A stretch of 64,000 nt of DNA, taken from the NCBI RefSeq assembly GCF_947500045.1, contig NZ_CANMQQ010000005.1, positions 62,001 through 126,000 on the forward strand, read 5' to 3'. Source of the DNA: an uncultured Ruegeria sp. Its GTDB lineage: Bacteria; Pseudomonadota; Alphaproteobacteria; Rhodobacterales; Rhodobacteraceae. The translations under genes and the position numbers were made by a program. Below are positions 54,840 to 63,356 of this stretch, piece after piece (the stretch's first letter is position 1; each line of letters begins with the position of its first letter). The notes beneath the pieces were generated by a model. It had not been told where the DNA came from. It ran no database searches and saw only the letters and a list, made by a program, of their open reading frames with translations.

Positions 54840-55535
54840 TTGAAGACACTTGCTTTTTTGGCTGCAATGACTGCAGCCGTCGCGGCGCTGCCCGCCTATG
54901 CGGAAGAACGTCGCATCACCGTCAGTGGAACCGGAACCGCCCTGGCAGTACCCGATATGGCGACGATAACCCTAGGCGTAACCAATCAGGACGCGCAGGC
55001 ATCGGTGGCGATGCAGGCGACGTCTGATGCCGTGACCCAGATACTTAGACGACTGGATGAGATGGGTTTGGAATCCCGTGATGTACAGACGCGCGATCTT
55101 TCGCTTTCTCCGGTCTGGTCGGGGCGCAGTAGCTCAAGCAGCGAAGCACCAAAGATCACCGGTTTCACTGCATCCAATCGAGTTTCGGTTCGGGTTCGGG
55201 ATCTGGATAAGCTGGGCCAGATCATGGATGCAGTCATCAAGGACGGCGCCAATGATTTCGGTGGCCTCAGCTTTGGTGTGCAGGAACCCAAACCGCTTGA
55301 AGCCGAAGCACGTGCCAAAGCCGTGGCAGACGCGACGGACAAAGCACAACAATTGGCTGAGGCGTCCGGGGTCGCATTAGGCCAAGTGATATCGATCAAC
55401 GATCACGGCGGCGGTGTCCGCCCGATGGCGCAGATGCGCGAAATGGCCATGTCGGACGCCGGAGGCGTTCCGGTCGCGGGTGGAGAGATTTCCGTTTCGG
55501 TCAACATCGCGATGGAATTCGAGATCGCGGATTAA
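54840..55535 (+). CDS. SIMPL-domain (DUF541) periplasmic protein
   Basis: 231 residues starting at TTG 54840, fixed by GGAGGG six bases upstream. A Sec signal peptide (MKTLAFLAAMTAAVAALPAYA) precedes the SIMPL domain, recognisable by RRITVSGTGTALAVPDMATITLGV and the closing VSVNIAMEFEI. Bacterial relatives (e.g. BP26) form ring-like oligomers in the periplasm, and stress roles are proposed; the molecular activity is unknown. Converges on the GNAT gene with 1 bp between stops. Confidence 0.88.
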   Translation: MKTLAFLAAMTAAVAALPAYAEERRITVSGTGTALAVPDMATITLGVTNQDAQASVAMQATSDAVTQILRRLDEMGLESRDVQTRDLSLSPVWSGRSSSSSEAPKITGFTASNRVSVRVRDLDKLGQIMDAVIKDGANDFGGLSFGVQEPKPLEAEARAKAVADATDKAQQLAEASGVALGQVISINDHGGGVRPMAQMREMAMSDAGGVPVAGGEISVSVNIAMEFEIAD

Positions 55536-55536
55536 C

Positions 55537-56247
55537 TTATGTGTCCGCGCGGGCTTGCAGGGCTTGGCGCTGCTGGCCCGCTGCATCGAAATTTCCCGGC
55601 GCGAGCCAGTTCTCGAACGCGGCACGAATGCGCGGCCACTCGTTGTCGATGATTGAGAACCACGCAGTATCCCGGTTGCGTCCTTTGTAATGCGTCGCTT
55701 GTCGGAATATGCCTTCGAACGTAAAGCCCAAACGCTCAGCCGCCCGCCGTGAAGGCGCGTTCAGCGCATCACATTTCCATTCATAGCGGCGATAGCCCAG
55801 TTCATCGAACACGCGACGCATCATCAGATACATAACTTCGGTCGATTGCGGCTTGCGCTGCAGCAGGGGTGAAAAATGGATATGGCCCACTTCTATGGCA
55901 CCTGCCGCAGGTTCTACGCGTAGGTATGATGCCATCCCGACCGGGGTTTCATCGGCATCCAGTACGGTGTGGAACATCGGGTCGGCGTCCATGCAGTTGG
56001 TCTGAGTCCATTCGATGAACTCAGCCTCGGACTTGAACGGGCCATAGGGCAGATAGGTCCAGTTGCGGCCGTCCGTGTCATTGGCAAACGCCCGGTACAA
56101 GCCGGGCGCATGCCTGTTTACATCCAAGGGCACAACGGAACAGAAACGACCCTGCATCGGCGTGTAATGCGGCGTTGGGCGAGGGAACTCACCCGTGACC
56201 GGTAATCCGATGGGTTGACCCAATTCGTTTGTGTTGTGCGTCGGCAT
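55537..56247 (-). CDS. GNAT-family N-acetyltransferase (RimJ/RimL type)
   Basis: About 236 residues from ATG 56247; a GTG at 56259 overlapping the metY stop is an alternative. The acetyl-CoA fold is visible (EVMYLMMRRVFDELGYRRYEWKCDALNAPSRRAAERLGFTFEGIFRQATHYKGRNRDTAWFSIIDNEW, by position ~120-200, with motif A around RRAAERLGF). It acetylates an unknown amine; family members act on ribosomal proteins or toxins. It begins about 4 bp after the metY stop, so they may be co-transcribed. Confidence 0.86.
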   Translation of the reverse strand: MPTHNTNELGQPIGLPVTGEFPRPTPHYTPMQGRFCSVVPLDVNRHAPGLYRAFANDTDGRNWTYLPYGPFKSEAEFIEWTQTNCMDADPMFHTVLDADETPVGMASYLRVEPAAGAIEVGHIHFSPLLQRKPQSTEVMYLMMRRVFDELGYRRYEWKCDALNAPSRRAAERLGFTFEGIFRQATHYKGRNRDTAWFSIIDNEWPRIRAAFENWLAPGNFDAAGQQRQALQARADT

Positions 56248-56251
56248 CAAA

Positions 56252-57544
56252 TTATGCACTCGCTTTGGACAGGGCCTGATCCAGATCGGCGATCAGGTCG
56301 TCTGCATCCTCGATGCCGATGGACACGCGCACAACGCCTGGTCCGGCCCCGGCGGCCTCTTGCTGCTCGGGTGTCAATTGACGATGTGTAGTCGAGGCCG
56401 AGTGAATGATCAGCGACCGTGCATCGCCGAGATTGGCCACATGGCTGAAAATCTCAAGCGCGTTGACCAGCTTGATGCAGGCGTCATAGCCGCCCTTCAC
56501 TGCAAAAGTGAACAAGGCACCGGCCCCGCGCGGGTAATGCGCCTTGACCCGATCTGAATAGGGCGACGAAGGCAGGCCCGCATAGGTCACGTATTCCACG
56601 CGATCATCCGCTTCGAGCCAGGCCGCGATCTTTTGCGCATTCTCAACGTGACGTTCCATCCGCAAGGACAAGGTTTCGATCCCCATCAGTGTGTAATGCG
56701 CTGCCTGCGGGTTCATCGTCATGCCCAGATCGCGCAGGCCGATTGCGATGCCGTGGAAGGTGAAAGCCAGCGGGCCGAAGGTCTCGTGAAACTTCAGGCC
56801 GTGATAGGCAGGTTCGGGTTCGCTGAGCGACGGGAACTTGTCATTCGCCGACCAGTCGAACTTGCCCGAATCTACAATGCAGCCACCGGTGACGGTGCCG
56901 TTGCCGGTCAGGTATTTTGTCGTCGAATGCACCACCAGGGTCGCGCCGTGCTCGATCGGGCGGCACAGGTAAGGCGTGGCCGAGGTGTTGTCGACGATGA
57001 GCGGAATGCCAGCCGCATCTGACACGTCGGCCAAAGCGCGGATATCGGTGACATAGCCGCCGGGGTTGGCGATGGATTCGCAGAATACGGCGCGGGTGTT
57101 CTCGTCGATCGCGTCCTTCACAGCGTCGAGATCATCGGTGTCGACGAACTTGGCCGACCAGCCAAAGCGTTTGATGGTTTGGCTGAACTGCGTGACGGTG
57201 CCGCCGTAAAGACGGGTTGAGGCGACAACGTTGCAGCCCGGTCCCATCAGTGGGAACAGGGCCATGATCTGTGCCGCGTGACCGGATGAACAGCAAACCG
57301 CGCCAACGCCACCTTCAAGGGTCGCCACACGTTCTTGCAGAACTGCTACAGTCGGGTTGGTCAGGCGGGAATAAATGAACCCCACTTCCTGCAGATTGAA
57401 TAAAGCTGCGGCGTGATCGGCATCACGGAACACATACGCGGTAGTCTGGTAAATCGGTGTCTGGCGCGCGCCTGTTGCGGGATCAGGGCGGGCACCGGCG
57501 TGAATTTGCAGAGTGTCGAAACCGTAAGTGGGGCCATCAGACAT
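56252..57544 (-). CDS. metY: O-acetylhomoserine sulfhydrylase/aminocarboxypropyltransferase
   Basis: 430 residues with the Cys/Met-metabolism PLP pattern (TPIYQTTAYVF, YSRLTNPT, and the Schiff-base lysine in VVHSTTKYLTGNGTVTGG). The length and N-terminus (GFDTLQIHAGARPDPATGARQTPI) fit MetY, which makes homocysteine from O-acetylhomoserine and sulfide. AGGAG precedes the ATG. Cystathionine gamma-synthase is a less likely alternative. GNAT gene follows. Confidence 0.92.
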   Translation of the reverse strand: MSDGPTYGFDTLQIHAGARPDPATGARQTPIYQTTAYVFRDADHAAALFNLQEVGFIYSRLTNPTVAVLQERVATLEGGVGAVCCSSGHAAQIMALFPLMGPGCNVVASTRLYGGTVTQFSQTIKRFGWSAKFVDTDDLDAVKDAIDENTRAVFCESIANPGGYVTDIRALADVSDAAGIPLIVDNTSATPYLCRPIEHGATLVVHSTTKYLTGNGTVTGGCIVDSGKFDWSANDKFPSLSEPEPAYHGLKFHETFGPLAFTFHGIAIGLRDLGMTMNPQAAHYTLMGIETLSLRMERHVENAQKIAAWLEADDRVEYVTYAGLPSSPYSDRVKAHYPRGAGALFTFAVKGGYDACIKLVNALEIFSHVANLGDARSLIIHSASTTHRQLTPEQQEAAGAGPGVVRVSIGIEDADDLIADLDQALSKASA

Positions 57545-57616
57545 CTTTGAAATCTCCTGTTGGGTTGTTTGTTAATGATTCTCTAGGGCATTGCCACGCA
57601 CCACACAACGGCCACG

Positions 57617-58612
57617 TCACCGCATCCAAAGCCCATTGGACTTGATGGTCTTGCGAATAACCTGTTCGCGTGCAGGCAGGTTGTCTTGGTCAAAAAGTGC
57701 CCTGATCTTCGCGCCCTTACGCTGGATCACCAGCTTCTTCAGCGGGTCATACCTTTTGAGGACCTTTTTGATCTTGTTCGGGGCTACAACGGTTTCCAAC
57801 ACTTCAACCACATGATCGCTCTCACGGGCATAGAGCATCGGAAACAGGCGATAGTGACAGCTTATCTGGCCATCCAGAAATCCTTCGGGCAGCGCATCCC
57901 GGCCACCACCAAACGAGTGAATAACCAGCGGCAATGCGACCTGATCCAGCCACGGGTCCAAAACCTGCCCGGCCAGTTCAGGAATGTCCTCGTCCCGGAT
58001 TGTGCGGGCGTAGTCCAGAAACCGCTCGCCAAACTGGCGGGGGCATTTGTAGAAAAAATATCCGGCGTTGAAATACAGATAATGCCGCCAATACCCCGCT
58101 GGCTGGTTGGGATCGAGCGAGCTTTCGAAATCGAGCCCGAACCGGTCATACAATGCGCGCCAGATGCCGTCATATCCGGGCCCGTACAGTGTTGGTTTTG
58201 GCCAAGTGCCATCAACCCGAAGCGACGCACCGGGGCGGTCGAAATCAAACGGCACTTCTGCAAGCTCGCCGGTGATCAGCGTATCGCTGTCAAAAAAGAC
58301 AAAGGGCTCATTCTCGGGCATTGCCAACAATGCCTCGATCTTGTTGCCGTAGGGATAGCGCGCGCCAAAAGTGCGTGTCTCAAAGGGCAGGATCTCAGCG
58401 CCCAGATGCTGCAGCGCTTCCAGCACCTCGGGATCCTGAATGCCCGGGTTCTGCGGCCAGAGCGGTCCGGGCTGCGGCACTCCCACAAATAGCCGCCCGT
58501 TAAAGCCGGGCGCGCTGTGACGCAGCGAGGCCGCAAACAAAAGCGCCTCGTATTGCAAGCGGTTGTTTTGCCCAATGATGAGGATATTGAATGTTGCCGG
58601 GCTTGCCTGCAT
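57617..58612 (-). CDS. GT-A fold glycosyltransferase-like protein
   Basis: 331 residues from ATG 58612; upstream in-frame sequence lacks homology and a ribosome site. A Rossmann-like opening (TFNILIIGQNNRLQYEALLFAASLRHSAPG), the segment YPYGNKIEALLAM and the DxD in VFFDSDTLITGELAEV are those of GT8-like retaining transferases using nucleotide sugars and Mn. No signal peptide or membrane span. Donor and acceptor are unknown. Divergent from the cupin gene by ~150 bp. Confidence 0.7.
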   Translation of the reverse strand: MQASPATFNILIIGQNNRLQYEALLFAASLRHSAPGFNGRLFVGVPQPGPLWPQNPGIQDPEVLEALQHLGAEILPFETRTFGARYPYGNKIEALLAMPENEPFVFFDSDTLITGELAEVPFDFDRPGASLRVDGTWPKPTLYGPGYDGIWRALYDRFGLDFESSLDPNQPAGYWRHYLYFNAGYFFYKCPRQFGERFLDYARTIRDEDIPELAGQVLDPWLDQVALPLVIHSFGGGRDALPEGFLDGQISCHYRLFPMLYARESDHVVEVLETVVAPNKIKKVLKRYDPLKKLVIQRKGAKIRALFDQDNLPAREQVIRKTIKSNGLWMR

Positions 58613-58765
58613 CTCGTCGCGCTTTCTGATCGGGCCGGAATTCGGCATCTGCCTCAACCCGGAGTACATCAAGCTGTTAAAGGCGTCAAAACCCCAATAC
58701 GTCGCCGGTTTGAAAATCAGTTCGCAGATCCCATGTAATGTGACAACGACGCAGGAGGATTGCAG

Positions 58766-59398
58766 ATGCGGGTCAACGCGGATTTCACCCGGCGGGTCGC
58801 AGTTCATTTTGATCAGACCGAATGGGTTGCGTCCCCCGCTGCCGGGGTCGAGCGCAAGATGCTGGACCGCATCGGCGAAGAGGTGGCGCGGGCCACCACG
58901 ATCGTGCGGTTCGCACCCGGAAGTGCGTTTTCGGCTCACACACATGATGGGGGCGAAGAGTATCTGGTTCTGGATGGCGTATTCCAGGATGAAACCGGCG
59001 ATTTCCCGGTAGGCAGCTATGTCCGCAATCCTCCGACATCATCGCACACACCTTCGGCAAGCGAAGGAGCGACCATTCTGGTCAAGCTGCACCAGTTCGA
59101 TCCCGATGACCGCACCGAGGTGCGCCGCTCGATCGACGGAGGCGGGAATATCGAGTTGTTCAGTGATTCTAACGAAGATGTTCAGGTGCAAAGCTGGGCG
59201 GCGGGTGAGCGTGTTGAACTGGACGCCAGCAAGGGGCTTGAGGCTTTTGTGATCGAGGGTAGTTTCGCCGAGTCGGATGAAGAATTTGGCACCTGGGACT
59301 GGCTGCGATTGCCCCCTGGGGCACGCTCAACCGCGGTTGCGGGCGAGGCCGGGGCACGCGTTTGGATCAAAATCGGGCATCTGAGCGGTATGATTTGA
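58766..59398 (+). CDS. Two-half cupin protein (ChrR C-terminal type)
   Basis: 210 residues from ATG 58766, with AGGAGG seven bases before; a TTG at 58760 is possible. Two cupin halves, the first with the metal triad pattern SAHTHDGGEEYLVLDG (HxH...E). The arrangement is that of the ChrR anti-sigma C-terminal cupin without its N-terminal zinc domain, so anti-sigma activity is not implied. Enzymatic role unknown. Confidence 0.8.
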   Translation: MRVNADFTRRVAVHFDQTEWVASPAAGVERKMLDRIGEEVARATTIVRFAPGSAFSAHTHDGGEEYLVLDGVFQDETGDFPVGSYVRNPPTSSHTPSASEGATILVKLHQFDPDDRTEVRRSIDGGGNIELFSDSNEDVQVQSWAAGERVELDASKGLEAFVIEGSFAESDEEFGTWDWLRLPPGARSTAVAGEAGARVWIKIGHLSGMI

Positions 59399-59436
59399 AA
59401 CGGAATTTACTGTAAAAACAAGCAGATTGAATCGTA

Positions 59437-59471
59437 ATTCGGGCCCTTTCGCCCGGATTTTTCTTTTTTTT
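59437..59471 (+). terminator. Rho-independent terminator of the cupin gene
   Basis: 8-bp stem ATTCGGGC / GCCCGGAT (one G-T pair), 6-nt loop, followed by a T-rich run to 59471. The tail runs straight into the first RutR-like box. Confidence 0.82.
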
Positions 59472-59502
59472 GACCATTTGGCAAATTTTACCAATTGATA
59501 AA
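59470..59502 (+). promoter_or_regulatory. RutR-like operator(s) upstream of preT
   Basis: TTGACCATTTGGCAAA (59470-59485) matches the RutR consensus TTGACCA-N2-TGGTCAA at 12 of 14 fixed positions. A second, weaker copy TTTACCAATTGATAAA begins 17 bp later (59487-59502). The preT start is 58 bp downstream. Confidence 0.6.
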
Positions 59503-59559
59503 AAATCAGAATGTGGCAAGCTAGGGCTCATAACAAACATATCTACAGGGAGTAGAGTG

Positions 59560-60894
59560 ATGGCACAGGGCCAGATGGCACCCGGGATCGTCTCTGGGCG
59601 GCTTTCCAGCGATGAGCTGACCTCGAATTTTACGGATCTGCATCCACCACTGGCCCCGCATGAGGCTGCCGTGGCCGCAGATCGCTGCTATTTCTGCTAT
59701 GACGCGCCATGCGTGACGGCCTGTCCGACGGATATCGATATTCCGTTGTTCATTCGTCAGATACAGGCGGCGCAACCTCAGGCAGCGGCGCGTACGATCT
59801 TTGATCAGAACATACTTGGCGGCATGTGCGCGCGGGTATGCCCGACCGAGACCTTGTGCGAAGAAGCATGCGTGCGGGAAACTGCAGAAGGTAAACCGGT
59901 TGAGATTGGACGTTTGCAGCGTTATGCGACCGACACATTGATGGCGGCTGGCGAGCATCCATTTGATCGCGCAGCACCGACAAGTAAATCCGTTGCAGTG
60001 ATCGGGGCCGGGCCGGCCGGACTGGCCTGCGCGCACCGCCTGGCCATGCTGGGCCATGACGTGGTGATTCACGAAAGCAAGCCAAAGGCGGGTGGCCTGA
60101 ACGAGTACGGTATTGCCGCCTACAAATCGACCAACGATTTTGCGCAGGCTGAAATCGACTGGTTGCTGAAAATCGGTGGCATTGCCATCGAAACAGGTTC
60201 GGCTCTGGGGGACGGCATCTCGCTGGACGGTTTGGTCCAAAACTATGACGCTGTCTTCCTGTCGATCGGTTTGGCCGGTGTGAATGCACTGCGGGCGCAG
60301 GGCGCTGATAAAGACGGGGTGCGCCACGCGGTCGACTTTATCTCGGACGTGCGGCAGGCGGATGAACTGGCAAAGTTGCCGGTTGGGCGTAATGTCGTGG
60401 TGATTGGTGGCGGAATGACTGCCGTCGATGCGGCGGTGAAGTCCAAGCTGCTAGGTGCGGAGCACGTGACAATCGCCTACCGCCGGGGGCGCGATGCAAT
60501 GGGCGCAAGCCGGTATGAACAGGATCTGGCATCCTCGCAGGGGGTGCGCATTCTGACCAATGTTCAACCCGTTGCTGTGCATGGCAATGGATCGGCGGCC
60601 GAGATCGAGCTGGAATACACCACCAGCGCCGGGGGCAGCCTGACCGGAACCGGCGAAACCGTCCGCGTTCCGGCTGATCAGATACTCAAGGCGATTGGGC
60701 AAACGTTGGAAGGCGCGCCAGAAGGGTTGGAGTTGGACGGCAATAAGATCGCAGTTACCGGCGCAGGGCGGACATCTGTCACCGGTGTCTGGGCGGGTGG
60801 CGATTGCGCAGCGGGTGGCGAGGACCTGACCGTAACTGCCGTGGCCGAGGGCCGGGATGCCGCGATGGACATTCATGCCAACCTGACCACGTGA
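59560..60894 (+). CDS. preT: Dihydropyrimidine dehydrogenase, NAD(P)H-oxidising subunit (PreT/PydA-like)
   Basis: 444 residues from ATG 59560 (GGGAG upstream; longer frame not supported). Glutamate-synthase small-subunit-like: N-terminal Fe-S cysteines (CYFCYDAPCVTACPTDIDIP, CARVCPTETLCEEACV), an FAD motif VAVIGAGPAGLACAHRLAMLGHDV and an NAD motif VVVIGGGMTAVDAAVKSKLL. With PreA it reduces uracil/thymine to dihydropyrimidines. The preA gene follows 69 bp later. RutR-like boxes precede the gene. Confidence 0.9.
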   Translation: MAQGQMAPGIVSGRLSSDELTSNFTDLHPPLAPHEAAVAADRCYFCYDAPCVTACPTDIDIPLFIRQIQAAQPQAAARTIFDQNILGGMCARVCPTETLCEEACVRETAEGKPVEIGRLQRYATDTLMAAGEHPFDRAAPTSKSVAVIGAGPAGLACAHRLAMLGHDVVIHESKPKAGGLNEYGIAAYKSTNDFAQAEIDWLLKIGGIAIETGSALGDGISLDGLVQNYDAVFLSIGLAGVNALRAQGADKDGVRHAVDFISDVRQADELAKLPVGRNVVVIGGGMTAVDAAVKSKLLGAEHVTIAYRRGRDAMGASRYEQDLASSQGVRILTNVQPVAVHGNGSAAEIELEYTTSAGGSLTGTGETVRVPADQILKAIGQTLEGAPEGLELDGNKIAVTGAGRTSVTGVWAGGDCAAGGEDLTVTAVAEGRDAAMDIHANLTT

Positions 60895-60963
60895 ACCGCA
60901 GGTCGTGCCATGCGTATATGTGAAAAGATGAAGATGCTGAACTGCATCAGGGAGGCCGGATAA

Positions 60964-62268
60964 ATGGCTGATTTAAAATCAAACTTTCTGGGAATATCAA
61001 GTCCGAACCCATACTGGCTGGCCTCGGCACCGCCGACTGATAAGGAATACAATGTCCGTCGGGCGTTCGAGGCCGGATGGGGCGGCGTTGTGTGGAAAAC
61101 ACTAGGGGCCGAAGGACCGCCGGTCGTGAATGTGAACGGACCTCGCTATGGTGCCATTTACGGTGCGGATCGGCGGTTGTTGGGCCTTAACAACATTGAA
61201 CTGATAACCGACCGACCGCTTGAAGTGAATCTTGAGGAAATGGCCCGCGTGAAGGCCGACTATCCGGATCGCGCTCTGATCGCTTCAATCATGGTGCCTT
61301 GTGAAGAGGCTGCGTGGAAAGCCATCCTGCCGCGCGTAGCTGAAACCGGCGCGGATGGGATCGAATTGAATTTTGGTTGCCCGCACGGGATGAGCGAACG
61401 CGGCATGGGTTCAGCTGTGGGGCAGGTGCCTGAATACATCGAGATGGTGACCCGGTGGTGCAAACAGTATTATGACCGCCCGGTTATCGTGAAGCTGACG
61501 CCGAATATCACAGATGTAAGAAAACCGGCGGCGGCTGCAAGGAACGGCGGTGCAGATGCGGTGTCGCTGATCAACACGATCAATTCGATCACCAGCGTCA
61601 ATCTGGACACGTTCAGCCCCGAGCCGTCGATTGATGGCAAAGGCAGCCACGGCGGCTATTGCGGCCCGGCGGTAAAGCCGATTGCCTTGTCGATGGTCTC
61701 CGAGATTGCGCGGGCGGAAGCCACGCATGGCATGTCAATTTCTGGCATCGGAGGTGTGACCACATGGCGCGATGCTGCCGAGTTTATCTCGTTGGGATGT
61801 GGGAATGTACAGGTTTGCACTGCTGCGATGACTTACGGCTTCAAAATCATCGATGAACTGACCGCTGGCTTGTCAGAATGGATGGACGAGAAGGGTTATA
61901 CCAGCATCGACGAAGTGATTGGCCGCGCAGTTCCCAATGTGACCGACTGGCAGTATCTGAACCTCAACTATATCGCCAAGGCCAAGATCGACCAGGATCA
62001 ATGCATCAAATGTGGTCGGTGTTTTGCCGCGTGCGAGGATACCAGTCATCAGGCTATTTCCATATCGGATGATCGGGTGTTCGAGGTCATAGATGAAGAA
62101 TGCGTTGCCTGTAATCTCTGCGTGGACGTTTGTCCGGTCGATGGCTGTATCTCGATGGTGCAGATGGATGTTGGAGAGATTGATCCGCGCACCGGCAAAA
62201 CCGTTGAGCCGCAATATGCCAATTGGACAACACATCCCAACAACCCGATGGCGAAAGCGGCGGAATAG
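60964..62268 (+). CDS. preA: Dihydropyrimidine dehydrogenase, FMN subunit (PreA)
   Basis: 434 residues: a dihydroorotate-dehydrogenase-like FMN TIM barrel (WLASAPPTDKEYNVRRAFEAGWGGVVWKT, ELNFGCPHGMSERGMGSAVGQ, NGGADAVSLINTINS) followed by two 4Fe-4S motifs (CIKCGRCFAACEDTSHQ and CVACNLCVDVCPVDGC). It carries out the pyrimidine ring reduction using electrons from PreT. Followed at once by the 19-bp palindromes. Confidence 0.93.
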   Translation: MADLKSNFLGISSPNPYWLASAPPTDKEYNVRRAFEAGWGGVVWKTLGAEGPPVVNVNGPRYGAIYGADRRLLGLNNIELITDRPLEVNLEEMARVKADYPDRALIASIMVPCEEAAWKAILPRVAETGADGIELNFGCPHGMSERGMGSAVGQVPEYIEMVTRWCKQYYDRPVIVKLTPNITDVRKPAAAARNGGADAVSLINTINSITSVNLDTFSPEPSIDGKGSHGGYCGPAVKPIALSMVSEIARAEATHGMSISGIGGVTTWRDAAEFISLGCGNVQVCTAAMTYGFKIIDELTAGLSEWMDEKGYTSIDEVIGRAVPNVTDWQYLNLNYIAKAKIDQDQCIKCGRCFAACEDTSHQAISISDDRVFEVIDEECVACNLCVDVCPVDGCISMVQMDVGEIDPRTGKTVEPQYANWTTHPNNPMAKAAE

Positions 62269-62273
62269 GCGGA

Positions 62274-62292
62274 GATTTTTCGTCGAAAAATC
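62274..62292. repeat. 19-bp palindrome after preA
   Basis: GATTTTTCGTCGAAAAATC, a perfect palindrome around a central T, 5 bp after the preA stop. It shares the core TTCG(T/A)CGAA with the next palindrome. Possibly a paired terminator. Confidence 0.7.
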
Positions 62293-62300
62293 TTGGATGA

Positions 62301-62319
62301 GAAAATTCGACGAATTTTC
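62301..62319. repeat. 19-bp palindrome abutting the stop of the small minus-strand gene
   Basis: GAAAATTCGACGAATTTTC, a perfect palindrome around a central A, 8 bp from the previous one and ending at the stop codon (62320-62322) of the minus-strand gene. Confidence 0.7.
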
Positions 62320-62544
62320 TTAGAACAGGATGTCGATCGGACCGTTGTGGCAAATGACGATGTATTGGTTTGCGGTGCGGATCAAATGATATCCGCGCCG
62401 TTTGATTTCGATCTGGAAGGCGGCATGACCGACCTCGCGTTCGACCCATGCAACCGAACGGCGGACGACAGCACCTTTTTGTGCAGCTCGAGAAGAAAAG
62501 AGTTGCGCAATCCAGCGCTCGGGGTTGGGACTGCTGATGATCAT
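62320..62544 (-). CDS. Small conserved protein of unknown function
   Basis: 74 residues from ATG 62544 (GGGAAAG about 9 bases upstream; a TTG at 62565 is less likely). The sequence (NPERWIAQLFSSRAAQKGAVVRRS, REVGHAAFQIEIKRRGYHLIRTANQYIVICH) is of a short conserved Rhodobacteraceae type I recognise only as a hypothetical family, sometimes carried in databases under an enzyme name for which it is far too short. Soluble, no signal. Converges on preA and lies next to rutR on the same strand. Confidence 0.6.
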   Translation of the reverse strand: MIISSPNPERWIAQLFSSRAAQKGAVVRRSVAWVEREVGHAAFQIEIKRRGYHLIRTANQYIVICHNGPIDILF

Positions 62545-62578
62545 GACGCAAAGCTTTCCCAACAAGGTTAAGCTTTGC

Positions 62579-63187
62579 TTAAAGGGTCAGAAGTTTCCGA
62601 TAGAGTGTTTCGACAAACGGTTCGGCCCCTTCAAAGGGGTCCTCATCGCCCAAGATTGCACGAACCTGAACGTCGAAATCCGCATAGTGCTGGGTCAGGG
62701 CCCAGATAGAAAAAATCAAGTGATAAGGATGAACACGTGAAATCTTGCCTTGGTCCATCCATCTGGTGAGAATGACGGTCTTCTCATCGACCAGTGCCTT
62801 GAGGTCGCTGGACAGCGCATCGTGAATACGGGGCGCGCCCTGGACAAGTTCATTCGCGAACAGGCGACTTTCGCGAGGGAGATCGCGGCTCATCTCAAGT
62901 TTGCGGCGGATGTAAGACAATATCTCTTCCAACGGTTCGCCGTTTTCGTTCAGCTCGTGCAAAGGGGCCAGCCAGACCTCAAGCAAGCCGGTCAGAAGGG
63001 CCGTGTGAATCGCCTCTTTGGATGGGAAGTAGTAGAGCAGGTTCGGCTTGCTCAACCCGGCCTCGGCCGCGATCTGATCGACGGTTGCCCCACGATACCC
63101 GTGGGCAGAGAACACATTCAGGGCAGCTTCGAGAATCGCTGCCCGGTTTTTTCGCTGAATCCGTGTTGGCGCGCGGTCTTTGGGCAT
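62579..63187 (-). CDS. rutR: TetR-family pyrimidine regulator
   Basis: 202 residues: TetR HTH (AALNVFSAHGYRGATVDQIAAEAGLSKPNLLYYFPSKEAIHTALL) and a C-terminal domain with the RutR-like ESRLFANELVQGAPRI. RutR in E. coli binds uracil and thymine and controls pyrimidine use. Here it is encoded between preA and the divergent N-carbamoyl amidase, and a perfect RutR palindrome lies in the divergent spacer, so regulation of these pathway genes is very likely. Confidence 0.85.
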   Translation of the reverse strand: MPKDRAPTRIQRKNRAAILEAALNVFSAHGYRGATVDQIAAEAGLSKPNLLYYFPSKEAIHTALLTGLLEVWLAPLHELNENGEPLEEILSYIRRKLEMSRDLPRESRLFANELVQGAPRIHDALSSDLKALVDEKTVILTRWMDQGKISRVHPYHLIFSIWALTQHYADFDVQVRAILGDEDPFEGAEPFVETLYRKLLTL

Positions 63188-63291
63188 GTTTTCCTATGCC
63201 TGTTTTTGGTTTGCTACACGGCAGTTACGTCGAAATTTTCAGCAAAGCCATGCATTTTCTTGACTGATGTTGAACCCGTGATAGCGTGAGT

Positions 63292-63307
63292 TTGACCAGT
63301 TGGTCAA
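63292..63307. promoter_or_regulatory. RutR operator in the rutR/amidase divergent spacer
   Basis: TTGACCAGTTGGTCAA is a perfect match to the RutR consensus TTGACCA-N2-TGGTCAA. It lies 105 bp before the rutR start and 50 bp before the amidase start. Confidence 0.8.
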
Positions 63308-63356
63308 ATCAAGACACCAAAAGCGAGCTAAATCGCAAGCAACAGGGAAGAACAAG

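Noticed and set aside
58766-59398. ChrR anti-sigma factor
   Set aside because: The N-terminal zinc-binding anti-sigma domain is missing and no ECF sigma gene is adjacent; only the cupin half matches.
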